Positions 54,801-59,040 of a stretch of DNA of 64,000 nucleotides are shown piece by piece; positions within the stretch are counted from its first letter, which is position 1; each line of letters starts with the position of its first letter. The notes beneath the pieces were generated by a model. It was not told the DNA's origin, did not search any database, and saw nothing but the letters and a program-made list of their open reading frames with translations. Both the position numbers and the translations under genes were made by a program. Source of the stretch: Saccopteryx bilineata (lineage: Eukaryota; Chordata; Mammalia; Chiroptera; Emballonuridae); the NCBI RefSeq assembly GCF_036850765.1, contig NC_089496.1:53513613-53577612 (forward strand). The letters run 5' to 3'.

Positions 54801-57107
54801 TACCGGGTGGATCCCGGTCGGGCGCATGCGGGAGTCTGTCTGACTGCCTCCCCGTTTCCAATTTCAGAAAAATACAAAACAAACAAACAAACAAACAAAA
54901 AACCCTGACAAACTCAGGGATAACCAGCTGACACAGACATTCACGACTGCGCAGAGTAAAGACCTGCAGCATGAGGGGCTGGTCTGATCCCGAGGGGAGG
55001 GAAGGACAGAACCTCCGTGTCACAGACACACAGCGTTCAACTCCTGAGCTGTGGGGCGGGCCTTGGTTTAGGCTCGGCAAACACAAATACAGCCTTGAAG
55101 CTAAAGAGAGGTAGTGCCTGTAGAACTCAGCCCGAAGAGACTTACAAAGTGGGTCAGCGAGCCGTCTCTACTACTTGGCTGTGCAGACAATGGGACTGAG
55201 AGGGGTGGACCGCTCCAGAGCTTTGCGTCCACATGGGCAGCCCTTCGGGCAGTGTGGGGATCTTCCTCAGCGCACTGACCGTGGGAGTCCCGGCCTGGGC
55301 GGTGCATTACTGCTGATGGCGGCGGCGAGCCGAGACCCAGGGCTCAGGCTGTGTATACGCGGCAGTGGCAACTGCGCAGAGCCGTCTGCTACTTCTCTGC
55401 ACAACGGCAGGCTGGGCAGGCTTCCGGGGGAAGACTGACCTGACCACACCTGCCTACGGGGTACGGCCAGGCGGCCACAGCGGTGACCCCGTCCCGGAAA
55501 GCCGGCCGGCCGAGCGCGCCCGCCCCGCCACGCAGCCCGCGTGCACCCGGGCGCCTTACCCTCATCTTGCTCAGGTTCCGGTAGTCGTAGTAGCTCTCGT
55601 ACTGCTCCGCGATCTTCCGGCACAAGATGATGCCGTTCTCCCAGCACTGCAGACGAGGAGGAGCAGAGGTGTTAACAGTCCCCCCGCCCGGCGGAGGTCG
55701 GCGCGGCCCACGTGCGGGTCCCCGGGCCTAGCTGCTTCATCTGGAGGACCTGCTGCCTTTAGGGGGATCACTGCCCCCCTGAGCCTGCCATCCACATGTG
55801 ACTTTACTGAAAGTCTTTAGGAGGCAGGAAACGGCCGTCCGCCCCAGCGGTCACTGACATGGGGCGCGGAGACGCCATTCCTGGCCATCGTTTCAGAATC
55901 ATCATCTTGAAATAATCGCAGCTCCTCCCCAATGGCCAAGGGGATGACTGAACAGGCTGTCTGGGCTGATGGGTAATTTCTACCGACCCAGGGCCCAGTT
56001 ATCCACCCCGGCCGGCTGGCGTCCTTGCTCAGCTCAACGGCACCTGTGTGCTAGGAGGGTCTAACTCAGCCGGTGACCCTGGGCAGCAACGCAGAAGTCC
56101 TCCCATCTAGCTCAGGTACCAGCAGACTTCTGCAGAGGGCCGGGCAGTTAGCGAGTTAGGCTCTGCGGGCCCAGCAGCCTCCGTCCACCAACTGCTCGGC
56201 TGTGGCGTTCAAGCAGGACCACAACGTGGGCACAGAGACGGGCTCCACTGTGCTCCAGTGTGCCCGCGATCCATGAACACCAACATCTGAATTTCAGGTC
56301 GTTTCCGCGTGTCTGACAGTCCTCATCTGGTTGCTCTGGTTGCTTCCAACCATCTGAGGATGTCGACGCCAACCGTGGCCGGCGGGTTGCACAGAAACGG
56401 GCAGTGGGCCGTCTGAGCCCTGGGCCATCCATCCCTGGCGGCCCCTTGCGTGGCACAGACCCCCGGAACGGGCCTGTGCGGGCGGACGGAGATTCTGCCT
56501 CAGCTTATCCCGCAGGAGGCGCCACAGAGGCGGTGCCCGCTGTCACGGTAACGCTACGTCTGCCGCGGCTCGACGTTTGGGAGGACGCGAAGAAGCGTCA
56601 GGTGTTCGGCTGTGCCGATCACGCTCGGTACAAGAATGACAGGCCCTGCCTGTCTGTTAGTTTTCCGTTTACCGGGCAATTGGGACGACGCGTTTGCCTC
56701 TAAGACACGCGTCACCAAAACGCGCCGGGATCCGAATCAAGAAACACCGGTGATTCACACACGTTTTCTTTCCCGAGGGGGGCATGGAGTCGAAGAGGGA
56801 GAGAAGCGGAGGGAGGTGGCGGGCTGCCCTGCATCCCTGGGTCGGAGGGCCTCCTGGACCCCGGGACCACCTCTCAGTGCCTGGGGGGAGGCCACCAATG
56901 CCGCCCGCGGGGAGCTGGGAGCAGGAGCGGACGCCGCCCGGCCCCCAGGGCCACTCACTTTGCCCCGGTCGAAGTTCTGGATGACGGCCAGGTGCAGGTG
57001 CTCCTTGCGCTGCCACTCGGTCTGCAGGGGGTAGCTGAGGAACTCGCGCAGGGGCCGCTCCGACCACTCCAGCAGCTCGTCGTACAGCAGCAGGGTGTAC
57101 GCAGCCT
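17020..57107 (-). CDS. DOCK4: DOCK4, 3' part of gene (17 coding exons, C-terminal 748 residues)
   Basis: DOCK4 is a cytoplasmic guanine-nucleotide exchange factor for Rac1 (and reported for Rap1) that works with ELMO proteins in cell migration, dendrite growth and Wnt signalling. Spliced on the minus strand, 17 exons (2249 nt: 2 nt of a split codon, 748 codons and a stop counted within 2247 nt) form one open frame. Local residues 1 to about 332 are the C-terminal DHR2 region (AAYTLLLYDELLEWSERPL, YYDYRNLSKMR, FFRVGFYGKKFPFFLR, SPLENAIEVLENKNQQL, NGVIDAAVNGGVSRYQE). Residues 333-372 hold the last helices. The rest is a Ser/Pro-rich tail with PPALPPKP and the end RPRPLPRKVSQL, which I recognise as DOCK4 rather than DOCK3. 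Human DOCK4 is about 1966 residues, so this is roughly the last 38%; upstream exons lie beyond 64000. Coordinates span introns; exons are listed separately. Confidence 0.97.
17634..18043 (+). mobile_element. tRNA-derived SINE (Rhin-1 type)
   Basis: The head GGCCCTGGCCGGTTGGCTCA is followed by box B GGTTCGATTCC, a pyrimidine-rich middle, and a body ending AGAAAAATACAAAAG plus an A-rich tail. This copy carries two GCAGAGCATCG-CCCCTGGTGGGC blocks. It sits in the last DOCK4 intron, antisense to the gene, 175 bp upstream of the terminal exon's acceptor. Confidence 0.92.
18044..20399. other. DOCK4 intron 16, unique part
   Basis: Between a SINE and exon 16. Moderately GC-rich with a (TG)n of about 10 units near 20020. 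No further exon, RNA or element recognised. Confidence 0.6.
20400..20464 (-). CDS. DOCK4: DOCK4 exon 16 of 17 (65 bp micro-exon)
   Basis: 65 bp. The acceptor is CTCTTCCCAG|CT, completing Ala581, and the donor AAG|GTATGG. It encodes residues 582-602, SPARHTTSSFSPSPAGRSPLK. The exon is too short to show as an open frame of its own; it was found because the phase-1 end of exon 15 does not join directly to the phase-0 start of the terminal exon. Skipping it would shift the frame of the tail. Confidence 0.93.
20465..22163. other. DOCK4 intron 15, unique part
   Basis: GC-rich, with imperfect duplicated segments near 21440-21540 (two copies of a GGCCACCTGnGTGCCCTG-containing stretch). No exon is supported. 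Confidence 0.55.
22164..22522 (+). mobile_element. tRNA-derived SINE (Rhin-1 type)
   Basis: Full-length copy with a diverged head (GCCGCGGCTGCTTGGTTCTG), box B GGTTCGATTCC and the tail AGAAAAATACAAAAAAAG. It is flanked by the target duplication agtcactttt. DOCK4 intron, antisense. Confidence 0.9.
23358..23471 (-). CDS. DOCK4: DOCK4 exon 15 of 17, proline-rich
   Basis: 114 bp. The acceptor is CCCTTCCAG|CT, completing Ala543, and the donor ACGG|GTGGGT. It encodes residues 544-580, VNPTPSSWSLDSGQEARNMA then NGGKLTSPPVPPRPTQT, plus the first base of Ala581. PPVPPRP is a candidate SH3-binding motif. Confidence 0.94.
24751..25509. repeat. TG-rich compound minisatellite (~19 copies)
   Basis: Alternation of (TG)n tracts of variable length with a conserved spacer ACCCTGAGGCAGGGCACA (or AGTGCACA, CCGGGCATG). 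It fills about 760 bp of the DOCK4 intron between exons 14 and 15. The TG blocks could adopt Z-DNA. Open frames rich in His-Thr on the minus strand are repeat artefacts. Confidence 0.95.
25955..26030 (-). CDS. DOCK4: DOCK4 exon 14 of 17
   Basis: 76 bp. The acceptor is CCTTTCCAG|AGA and the donor AAAG|GTAGGT. It encodes residues 518-542, RLLLFNHIGDGPLPR then SDPNLSAPEK, plus the first base of Ala543. The start RLLLF appears one residue longer than the RMLF I recall in human; this is from memory and needs alignment. Confidence 0.92.
26031..28017. other. DOCK4 intron 13
   Basis: Contains the (CA)n at 27229. No other element or exon recognised; open frames on both strands around 26480-27650 are GC-driven. 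Confidence 0.6.
27229..27270. repeat. (CA)n microsatellite
   Basis: About 21 uninterrupted CA units in the intron between DOCK4 exons 13 and 14. It could be length-polymorphic. Confidence 0.95.
28018..28127 (-). CDS. DOCK4: DOCK4 exon 13 of 17
   Basis: 110 bp. The acceptor is GTCCCCAG|CT, completing Ala481, and the donor CAG|GTAATC. It encodes residues 482-517, SPLLSDKHKHSRENACLSPR then ERPCSAIYPTPVEPSQ. One Ser-to-Ala change (RENAC versus RENSC from memory) is seen. Confidence 0.95.
28291..28372 (-). CDS. DOCK4: DOCK4 exon 12 of 17, Ser-rich tail
   Basis: 82 bp. The acceptor is GTGTTCCAG|CCC and the donor CGAG|GTCAGT. It encodes residues 454-480, PSPSTSSLSSTHSASPNV then TSSAPSSAR, plus the first base of Ala481. 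It is identical to the human segment as I remember it. The next intron is only 163 bp. Confidence 0.95.
29350..29470 (-). CDS. DOCK4: DOCK4 exon 11 of 17, Ser-rich tail
   Basis: 121 bp. The acceptor is ACGACAG|C, completing Ser413, and the donor CAG|GTACTT. It encodes residues 414-453, PLSYPAANRYSSSSLSSQAS then AEVSNITGQSESSDEVFNMQ. The SESSDEVF acidic/serine stretch is characteristic of DOCK4. The donor is moderate (T at +5 rather than G). Confidence 0.94.
29563..29712. repeat. TCTA/TCTG-rich microsatellite
   Basis: About 150 bp of imperfect TATC, TATCTG and CTAACTCATCTA units in the 469-bp intron between DOCK4 exons 10 and 11, ending about 95 bp from exon 11's acceptor. Confidence 0.85.
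29941..30062 (-). CDS. DOCK4: DOCK4 exon 10 of 17, Ser-rich tail
   Basis: 122 bp. The acceptor is GTTCTAG|GAT and the donor AG|GTAAGT, a strong site. It encodes residues 373-412 plus two bases of Ser413: DFSACLQASPVHFPNGSPRV then CRNSAPASMSPDGTRVIPRR. Substitutions against the human form I recall (EFSACMQ, PASVSP) are conservative. The segment is rich in SP motifs that could be phosphorylated. Confidence 0.94.
30409..30528 (-). CDS. DOCK4: DOCK4 exon 9 of 17, post-DHR2 helix
   Basis: 120 bp, phase 0. The acceptor is CATCCAG|GCA and the donor CAG|GTACGT. It encodes residues 333-372, AQILEFGLAVHEKFVPQDMR then PLHKKLVDQFFVMKSSLGIQ. This is the last well-folded helical segment before the flexible C-terminal tail. 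Confidence 0.96.
30986..31352 (+). mobile_element. tRNA-derived SINE (Rhin-1 type), first of a tandem pair
   Basis: Near-consensus head and box B. It is flanked on both sides by aaaagtattattcct (30971 and 31353). The right flank is also the left flank of the next SINE, so two elements used the same target. Confidence 0.92.
31369..31733 (+). mobile_element. tRNA-derived SINE (Rhin-1 type), second of a tandem pair
   Basis: Diverged copy (GCCCTGACCAGTTGGCTCAG, box B GCTTCGATTCC). A third copy of the target sequence, aaaagtatcattcct, follows at 31734. Its 3' half is also part of the left arm of a large inverted repeat. Confidence 0.9.
31544..31848. repeat. Left arm of ~305-bp inverted duplication
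   Basis: Runs from ACCCGGGCACTGAGGATGG inside a SINE, through the SINE tail, to GGGGGCATAAACGGCCGAGCTT in unique DNA. Its reverse complement lies at 34835-35142. About 105 bp of the arm is not SINE and matches with only about four changes, so this is a true duplication and not two independent SINEs. Confidence 0.9.
32088..33696 (+). mobile_element. Solo LTR of a class II (betaretrovirus-like) ERV with expanded U3 repeat
   Basis: The element runs from TATCGGGAGCCG (probably a decayed TGTCGGGAGCCG start) to ...CCCCGGCA. It is flanked by ggtgac (32082-32087) and ggtaac (33697-33702), a 6-bp target duplication with one change, as class II ERVs make. A 39-bp unit with GACTGCTGGCTGACAAGGTC is repeated about nine times near the 5' end (32098-32460). 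A TATA-like GCATAAAAAG lies near 33533 and AATAAA near 33596, then a U5-like CTCTCTCACTCGATTTCG. It has no coding capacity and is antisense to DOCK4. Confidence 0.7.
34835..35142. repeat. Right arm of ~305-bp inverted duplication
   Basis: Reverse complement of 31544-31848, with about 94% identity by eye. It holds the 3' half of a SINE on the minus strand plus the same unique flank. The 5' half of the SINE is absent: the match stops at CAGTGCCCGGGT and continues into unrelated sequence (TTTGAAACAACATCCCC). Confidence 0.9.
35571..35654 (-). CDS. DOCK4: DOCK4 exon 8 of 17, end of DHR2
   Basis: 84 bp, phase 0. The acceptor is CTCACCAG|GCA and the donor CAG|GTAAGG. It encodes residues 305-332, AFFVKEYILSHPEDGEKI then ARLRELMLEQ. 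Only about 54% of codons (15 of 28) end in G or C, so this exon kept a composition typical of an AT-rich locus. Confidence 0.96.
36074..36637 (-). mobile_element. tRNA-derived SINE (Rhin-1 type), minus strand, interrupted
   Basis: A diverged minus-strand copy flanked by gatcagactt (36064 and 36638) and split by a second SINE. It lies in the short intron between DOCK4 exons 7 and 8, in the same sense as the gene. Its head has decayed, with GCCAAGGCC where the consensus has GCCCTGGCC. Confidence 0.88.
36341..36502 (+). mobile_element. Short tRNA SINE of a second family, nested
   Basis: The head GACCTGTGGTGGCGTAATGG, box B-like GTCAGTTCAAAACCCC, GTCAAGGCACATATGGG and the tail AATGAATAAATAAAATCT define a family distinct from the Rhin-1 type. 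It is inserted into the older minus-strand SINE. Confidence 0.85.
36853..37029 (-). CDS. DOCK4: DOCK4 exon 7 of 17, DHR2 nucleotide-sensor region
   Basis: 177 bp, phase 0. The acceptor is GCTCCTCAG|GTG and the donor GAG|GTGGGG. It encodes residues 246-304, VEMSPLENAIEVLENKNQQL through PLTMCLNGVIDAAVNGG to VSRYQE. By family knowledge the NGVIDAAVNGG loop corresponds to the DHR2 sensor segment that helps expel nucleotide and magnesium; assigning an exact sensor residue needs an alignment. 52 of 59 codons end in G or C. Confidence 0.96.
37880..39130 (+). mobile_element. LINE-1 3' end fragment (old), interrupted by a SINE
   Basis: L1 ORF2-end and 3' UTR words are recognisable: TCCAGAATATTTAAGAACTC, AACCAATAAGAACAAGGCAA, GTGGAGAACAGTCTGGC, CTGCCATTCTACTCCTG, CACGGAATAGCATGCAGCAA. 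The element is heavily mutated and split by the SINE at 38104-38495. The 82-bp minisatellite begins at its 3' side. Confidence 0.75.
38104..38495 (+). mobile_element. tRNA-derived SINE (Rhin-1 type) nested in L1
   Basis: Head GGCCCTGGCCGGTTGGCTCA with box B GGTTCGATTCC. Target duplications aaaaatcggcaaaaga at 38088 and aaaatcggcaaaaga at 38497 are almost identical, so this is a young insertion into an older L1 fragment. Confidence 0.94.
39135..39882. repeat. 82-bp minisatellite (~9 copies)
   Basis: Units of 82-85 bp contain GAGGTGTAGAGAGAATGCAC, then ACCACAGAGGGAGGGAATGG, then the run GACCCCCCGGTTCAGGGAAG. Copies differ at few sites (GTAGAG/GTCGAG, AGAAGGGAG/ACAAGGCAG, CCCCCC/CTCCCCC), so the array looks young. 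It begins exactly where a plus-strand L1 3' UTR fragment stops. Confidence 0.93.
40731..41072 (+). mobile_element. tRNA SINE of a third family
   Basis: The head TCTGACCAGGCAGTGGTGCA, box B GGTTCGAGACCCC, the body GGTTTGAGCAAGGCTCACC, GTCAAGGCACATATGAGAAAGC and an AAATAAATAAATAAA tail. It is flanked by aaatgcgaggga at both ends (40719 and 41073), a perfect target duplication. Confidence 0.92.
41085..42589. other. DOCK4 intron 6, unique part
   Basis: No exon or element recognised apart from A-rich tracts near 41880-41940 and a possible old MIR/L2-like scrap (GTACTGAGCACCTATACGTG) near 42325. Confidence 0.5.
42590..42779 (-). mobile_element. Short tRNA SINE, minus strand
   Basis: On the minus strand it starts GACCTGTGGCGGCGCAATGG, has box B GGTTCGAAACCC, then TTGCCCGGTCAGGGCGCATA and an A-rich end. 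It belongs to the same family as the nested element at 36341-36502. No clear target duplication was found. Confidence 0.85.
42780..44152. other. DOCK4 intron 6, GC-rich part next to exon 6
   Basis: GC-rich, CpG-containing intronic DNA with a GTGTGCG simple repeat at 42830-42890. No coding exon supported. Confidence 0.55.
44153..44239 (-). CDS. DOCK4: DOCK4 exon 6 of 17, DHR2, acceptor fused to minisatellite
   Basis: 87 bp, phase 0, donor GTG|GTAAGG. It encodes residues 217-245, SLWVERTSLSLVQSLPGISR then WFEVDKREV, the DHR2 lobe C region. The acceptor CTAACCTGTTCTGTGTCCTCAG lies directly against this exon, and the same block (branch-point CTAAC, pyrimidines, CAG) is then repeated about 60 times upstream (44240-46389). 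The true exon border is fixed by the codon for Ser217 (AGC) and by conservation of the SLWVERTS start. Confidence 0.95.
44240..46389 (-). repeat. 34-36 bp minisatellite built from a 3' splice site (~60 copies)
   Basis: Tandem array abutting DOCK4 exon 6. On the gene's strand a unit reads approximately CTAACCTGTTCTGTGTCC, then TCAG, then a variable AGC/GGC-AGCGGGGAT or GGCAGC(GC/AT)GGG linker. Almost every copy keeps CTAACC, a perfect branch-point consensus about 18 nt before the AG. Every copy I read keeps CAG (TCCTCAG, TCCGCAG or TCCCGCAG). Length variants of 33-36 bp come from the linker. The last copy is the exon's functional acceptor, so the array appears to have grown from it. Confidence 0.95.
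46390..47217. other. DOCK4 intron 5, unique part
   Basis: Unique GC-rich sequence between the splice-site minisatellite and exon 5. No element recognised. Confidence 0.6.
47218..47384 (-). CDS. DOCK4: DOCK4 exon 5 of 17, DHR2
   Basis: 167 bp. The acceptor is GACTCCCAG|AC, completing Tyr161, and the donor AAG|GTACCG. It encodes residues 161-216, LQIYAVTPIPESQEVLQREG through NHIWKFRYDRPFHKG to KENEFK. A Pro replaces the Thr I recall in human (HKGP versus HKGT). On the gene's strand the downstream intron opens into unique sequence and then the 2.1-kb splice-acceptor-like minisatellite. Confidence 0.96.
47626..47653. repeat. Poly(T) tract of 28
   Basis: A pure T run in the intron between DOCK4 exons 4 and 5, about 240 bp upstream of exon 5 on the gene's strand. 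No retroelement body with a clear match was recognised beside it. Confidence 0.9.
48692..48833 (-). CDS. DOCK4: DOCK4 exon 4 of 17, DHR2, weak donor
   Basis: 142 bp encoding residues 114-160 plus the first base of Tyr161 (NKEFVCRGHDYERLEAFQ ... QPDETIFQAEAQ). The acceptor CCCGCAG|AAC is good. The downstream border must fall after CAG T so that T joins AC of the next exon to give Tyr; that makes the donor CAGT|GTATCC, which lacks G at -1 and G at +5. Other nearby GT sites would break the frame. 45 of 47 codons end in G or C. Confidence 0.92.
49095..49185 (+). mobile_element. L1 3' terminal fragment
   Basis: GTGGAATTGTACGCCTGACA, CCTACATAATTCTATTAACC and GTGTCACCCCAATAATGCAA match the well-known end of mammalian L1 3' UTRs, followed by an A/T-rich tail. 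Only about 90 bp is present. Confidence 0.65.
49186..51070. other. DOCK4 intron 3, unique part
   Basis: Contains a (CAGCAC)/(CCA) microsatellite at 49266-49301 and the (CT)n at 50251. No exon supported. Confidence 0.55.
50251..50287. repeat. (CT)n microsatellite
   Basis: About 18 CT units within DOCK4 intron 3-4. On the minus strand it reads (AG)n, so it is not a pyrimidine tract for the gene. Confidence 0.9.
51071..51567. repeat. 20-bp minisatellite (~25 copies)
   Basis: The unit TGCCCTCTGTGCTCGGGCAG repeats without a break for about 500 bp. A second variant has CCTTGGGCAG in place of GCTCGGGCAG, and a few units are 18 bp after loss of TG. The two variants are interspersed in a semi-regular pattern. 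It lies in the DOCK4 intron between exons 3 and 4 of this window. Long open frames across it are artefacts of the 60-bp (20-codon) periodicity. Confidence 0.95.
52863..52967 (-). CDS. DOCK4: DOCK4 exon 3 of 17, DHR2
   Basis: 105 bp, phase 0. The acceptor is CTTTGCAG|ATG and the donor AGA|GTAAGT. It encodes residues 79-113, starting MMEASFYDKIMDQQRLEPE and ending FYGKKFPFFLR. This is the conserved DHR2 stretch with the F-x-VGFYG motif. Third-position GC is only about 60% (21 of 35), unlike the flanking exons. A short three-copy repeat starts about 100 bp upstream of the acceptor. Confidence 0.96.
53069..53308. repeat. ~80-bp tandem repeat, three copies
   Basis: Three copies of about 79-82 bp, each beginning CCAGGCTGCTGCGTGCGGAC and ending near CACGTTCTCGCC...GAGGAAAGCGTTC. 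The array starts about 100 bp upstream of DOCK4 exon 3 on the gene's strand. Confidence 0.9.
54113..54491 (-). mobile_element. tRNA-derived SINE (Rhin-1 type), minus strand
   Basis: Reverse-orientation copy: poly-T start, body, and GGGAATCGAACCCGGGAC box B complement near 54425. It is flanked by tgatcctatttta (54100 and 54492). It lies 23 bp from a plus-strand copy. Confidence 0.92.
54515..54897 (+). mobile_element. tRNA-derived SINE (Rhin-1 type), plus strand
   Basis: Near-consensus copy with box B GGTTTGATTCC and a tail of CAAA repeats. It is flanked by aaaaaccct. With the minus-strand copy next to it, it forms a long inverted pair in the intron between DOCK4 exons 2 and 3. Confidence 0.92.
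55560..55646 (-). CDS. DOCK4: DOCK4 exon 2 of 17, DHR2
   Basis: 87 bp, phase 0 at both ends. The acceptor is GTCTGCAG|TGC and the donor AGG|GTAAGG. It encodes residues 50-78, CWENGIILCRKIAEQYES followed by YYDYRNLSKMR, which is the DOCK3/4 form of the DHR2 segment found as CWEKGI/LCKELAEQYE in DOCK1/2. Confidence 0.96.
55647..56958. other. DOCK4 intron 1 of window
   Basis: GC-rich intron with no recognised element. The stretch at its 3' end (55460-55560, downstream of exon 2's donor) is CpG-dense. Confidence 0.6.
56959..57107 (-). CDS. DOCK4: DOCK4 exon (window exon 1 of 17), DHR2
   Basis: 149 bp. The acceptor TTGCAG precedes AG|GCT, completing a split Glu codon, and the donor is GTGAGT after GGC AAA. 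It encodes local residues 1-49, from AAYTLLLYDELLEWSERPL to QNFDRGK, in the helical DHR2 GEF domain. By hand count 47 of 49 codons end in G or C, far above exons a few kilobases away. The next upstream exon is not in the window. Confidence 0.96.
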
Positions 57108-57804
57108 CTGCAAGCCAAGGGGGAGGCGACCGTCCCGATGGGGCCCTCACGGCCGCCCTGCGCCCCGCCCGGGGCTGGCTCGGGACAGGTTGGAGACCAC
57201 ACGATCTCGTGCACTTCGTGATACTGAAGAAGAATGCCCAGGATGTATGCAACAGCAGGTTAATGAACGGTGACTTCCCGGGAGATGGGGTCACCGGAGA
57301 GCTACCTAATTGTTTGGCTCCTGTAGTCATTCATTCATGGTCATTCTCTGTCTCTCTCACCTTCCGCTCTTTCTTCCTCTACAATGCCCGCATGCTACTG
57401 GAATAATAAAAGTGAAGGTTATGTGCTGTAACTGGCTCAAAGGTCTAGAGGAGACACTCGCTGTCTGCTGGGGGCGTTCACTGGGGAAGCCCTTGCGGGA
57501 CGACAAGCGCCTCCCAAAGGGAGTGCTTAGGGAACCGGCAGGGGTGGCCGCGTTCTTCCGGAGAATCAGGGGCTGGAGGATCTGGAGCTGGGGGCGGGGC
57601 CGGGAGGCAGGCGGGAGGCAGGCAGGAGGCAGGAGGGGCGAAGGGGCAGCGACACTGAGGACAGAGGAGAAGCAGGAAAAATCCAGAAATCAAGGAACAA
57701 GGAAGTATTTGATGTGTGTGCGCATGCGACCATGCACGTGCATGCGTGTGTGACACAGACATGGACCTCTCTCTGCGTTACCCTTGCTGAGCCCAGCTGG
57801 CCCT

Positions 57805-58366
57805 GCAGCCGTGTGCCCACAGCACGGGCTCTCCCGACCCGGCAGCCGTGTGCCCGCGGCACGGGCTCTCCCGACCCGGCAGCCGTGTGCCCGCGGCACG
57901 GGCTCTCCCGACCCGGCAGCCGTGTGCCCGCGGCACGGGCTCTCCCGACCCGGCAGCCGTGTGCCCGCAGCAAGGCTCTCCCGACCCGGCAGCCGTGTGC
58001 CCGCGGCACGGGCTCTCCCGACCCGGCAGCCGTGTGCCCGCAGCAAGGCTCTCCCGACCCGGCAGCCGTGTGCCCGCGGCACGGGCTCTCCCGACCCGGC
58101 AGCCGTGTGCCCGCAGCAAGGCTCTCCCGACCCGGCAGCAGCTGTGTGCCCGTGGCACGGGCTCTCCCGACCCGGCAGCCGTGTGCCCGCAGCAAGGCTC
58201 TCCCGACCCGGCAGCCGTGTGCCCGCGGCACGGGCTCTCCCGACCCGGCAGCCGTGTGCCCGCGGCACGGGCTCTCCCGACCCGGCAGCCGTGTGCCCGC
58301 GGCACGGGCTCTCCCGACCCGGCAGCCGTGTGCCCGGGGCACGGGCTCTCCCGACCCACCGGCAGC
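57805..58366. repeat. 37-bp GC-rich minisatellite (~15 copies)
   Basis: Array with the core CGGGCTCTCCCGACCCGGCA followed by GCCGTGTGCCCGCGG. Units are 37 bp, with a 36-bp variant carrying GCAGCAAGG in place of GCGGCACGGG, and one copy has an extra AGCAG-type insertion near 58137. Because 37 is not a multiple of 3, several frames on both strands stay open for over 250 codons, but these are repeat translations, not genes. It lies in the intron upstream of DOCK4 exon 1 of this window. Confidence 0.95.
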
Positions 58367-58904
58367 CTCCGAGCCCCCCGTCTGGTCCACACGCCGTTAC
58401 CAGTACGATCTGCTTTCCCAAGCGGTCTCTGGCGACCTGGTCCTCGAGAAGGACCAAGCACCCACGGAGGGGCGCTGACCAACGGGCGGGCGCAGAGACA
58501 GAGCCGAATGACCACAGTGCAGGCGGTGGCCACGGTAAGGCTTCCGACTGGGCAGAAGGGTGATAACCGCCAGGTCACCGGAGGCCACGCTCTGTTTTCA
58601 AGAGCCTCCCGGTGTTCTCTGTGCCCTCCCGGGAGGGGTTCCTGACCTGTAACTCCCCACACAGCCTCCTAATGAATCACCTAGGGAAACCCCACGCCTG
58701 TCTCTGCTCCTCCGTCCACACTCCTCGCTCCCACCACCTGAACCGACTGAGGGCCCCTCACACACCACGTGAACTCGCCCACAGCCCCTCACAGCTGGTC
58801 CCTTACAGCCTGTCCCCGTGGACAGAGCCCTGGGAAATACCCTGGAGACTGGCTGGGGGGAGGGGGGGAGTGACTGTTTCCCGTCAGCAGCGGGAAGTTT
58901 CAGT

Positions 58905-59040
58905 TTGAGATGATGGAACGGCTGTAGAGATGGTGCCGATGGTGAGTGCATAAAAATGCCAACGTACTTAACACCCCCGACCTGCACGCTTGACAATGGT
59001 TTTGGTGGATTTTATATTGTGTCCATTTTGCCATAACAGT
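58905..59040 (+). mobile_element. Old L1 3' UTR fragment
   Basis: GAGATGATGGAACGGCTGTA, GTACTTAACACCCCCGACCT, GCTTGACAATGGTTTTGGTG and TTTATATTGTGTCCATTTTG resemble the GATGGTTGCACAAC...TTTATGTTATGTATATTTTA region of old L1M elements. Confidence 0.55.

Noticed and set aside
57566..58662. Overlapping frames of 250-294 codons on both strands
   Set aside because: The 37-bp GC-rich array lacks stops in most phases; the proteins are periodic with period 37 residues and have no family features.
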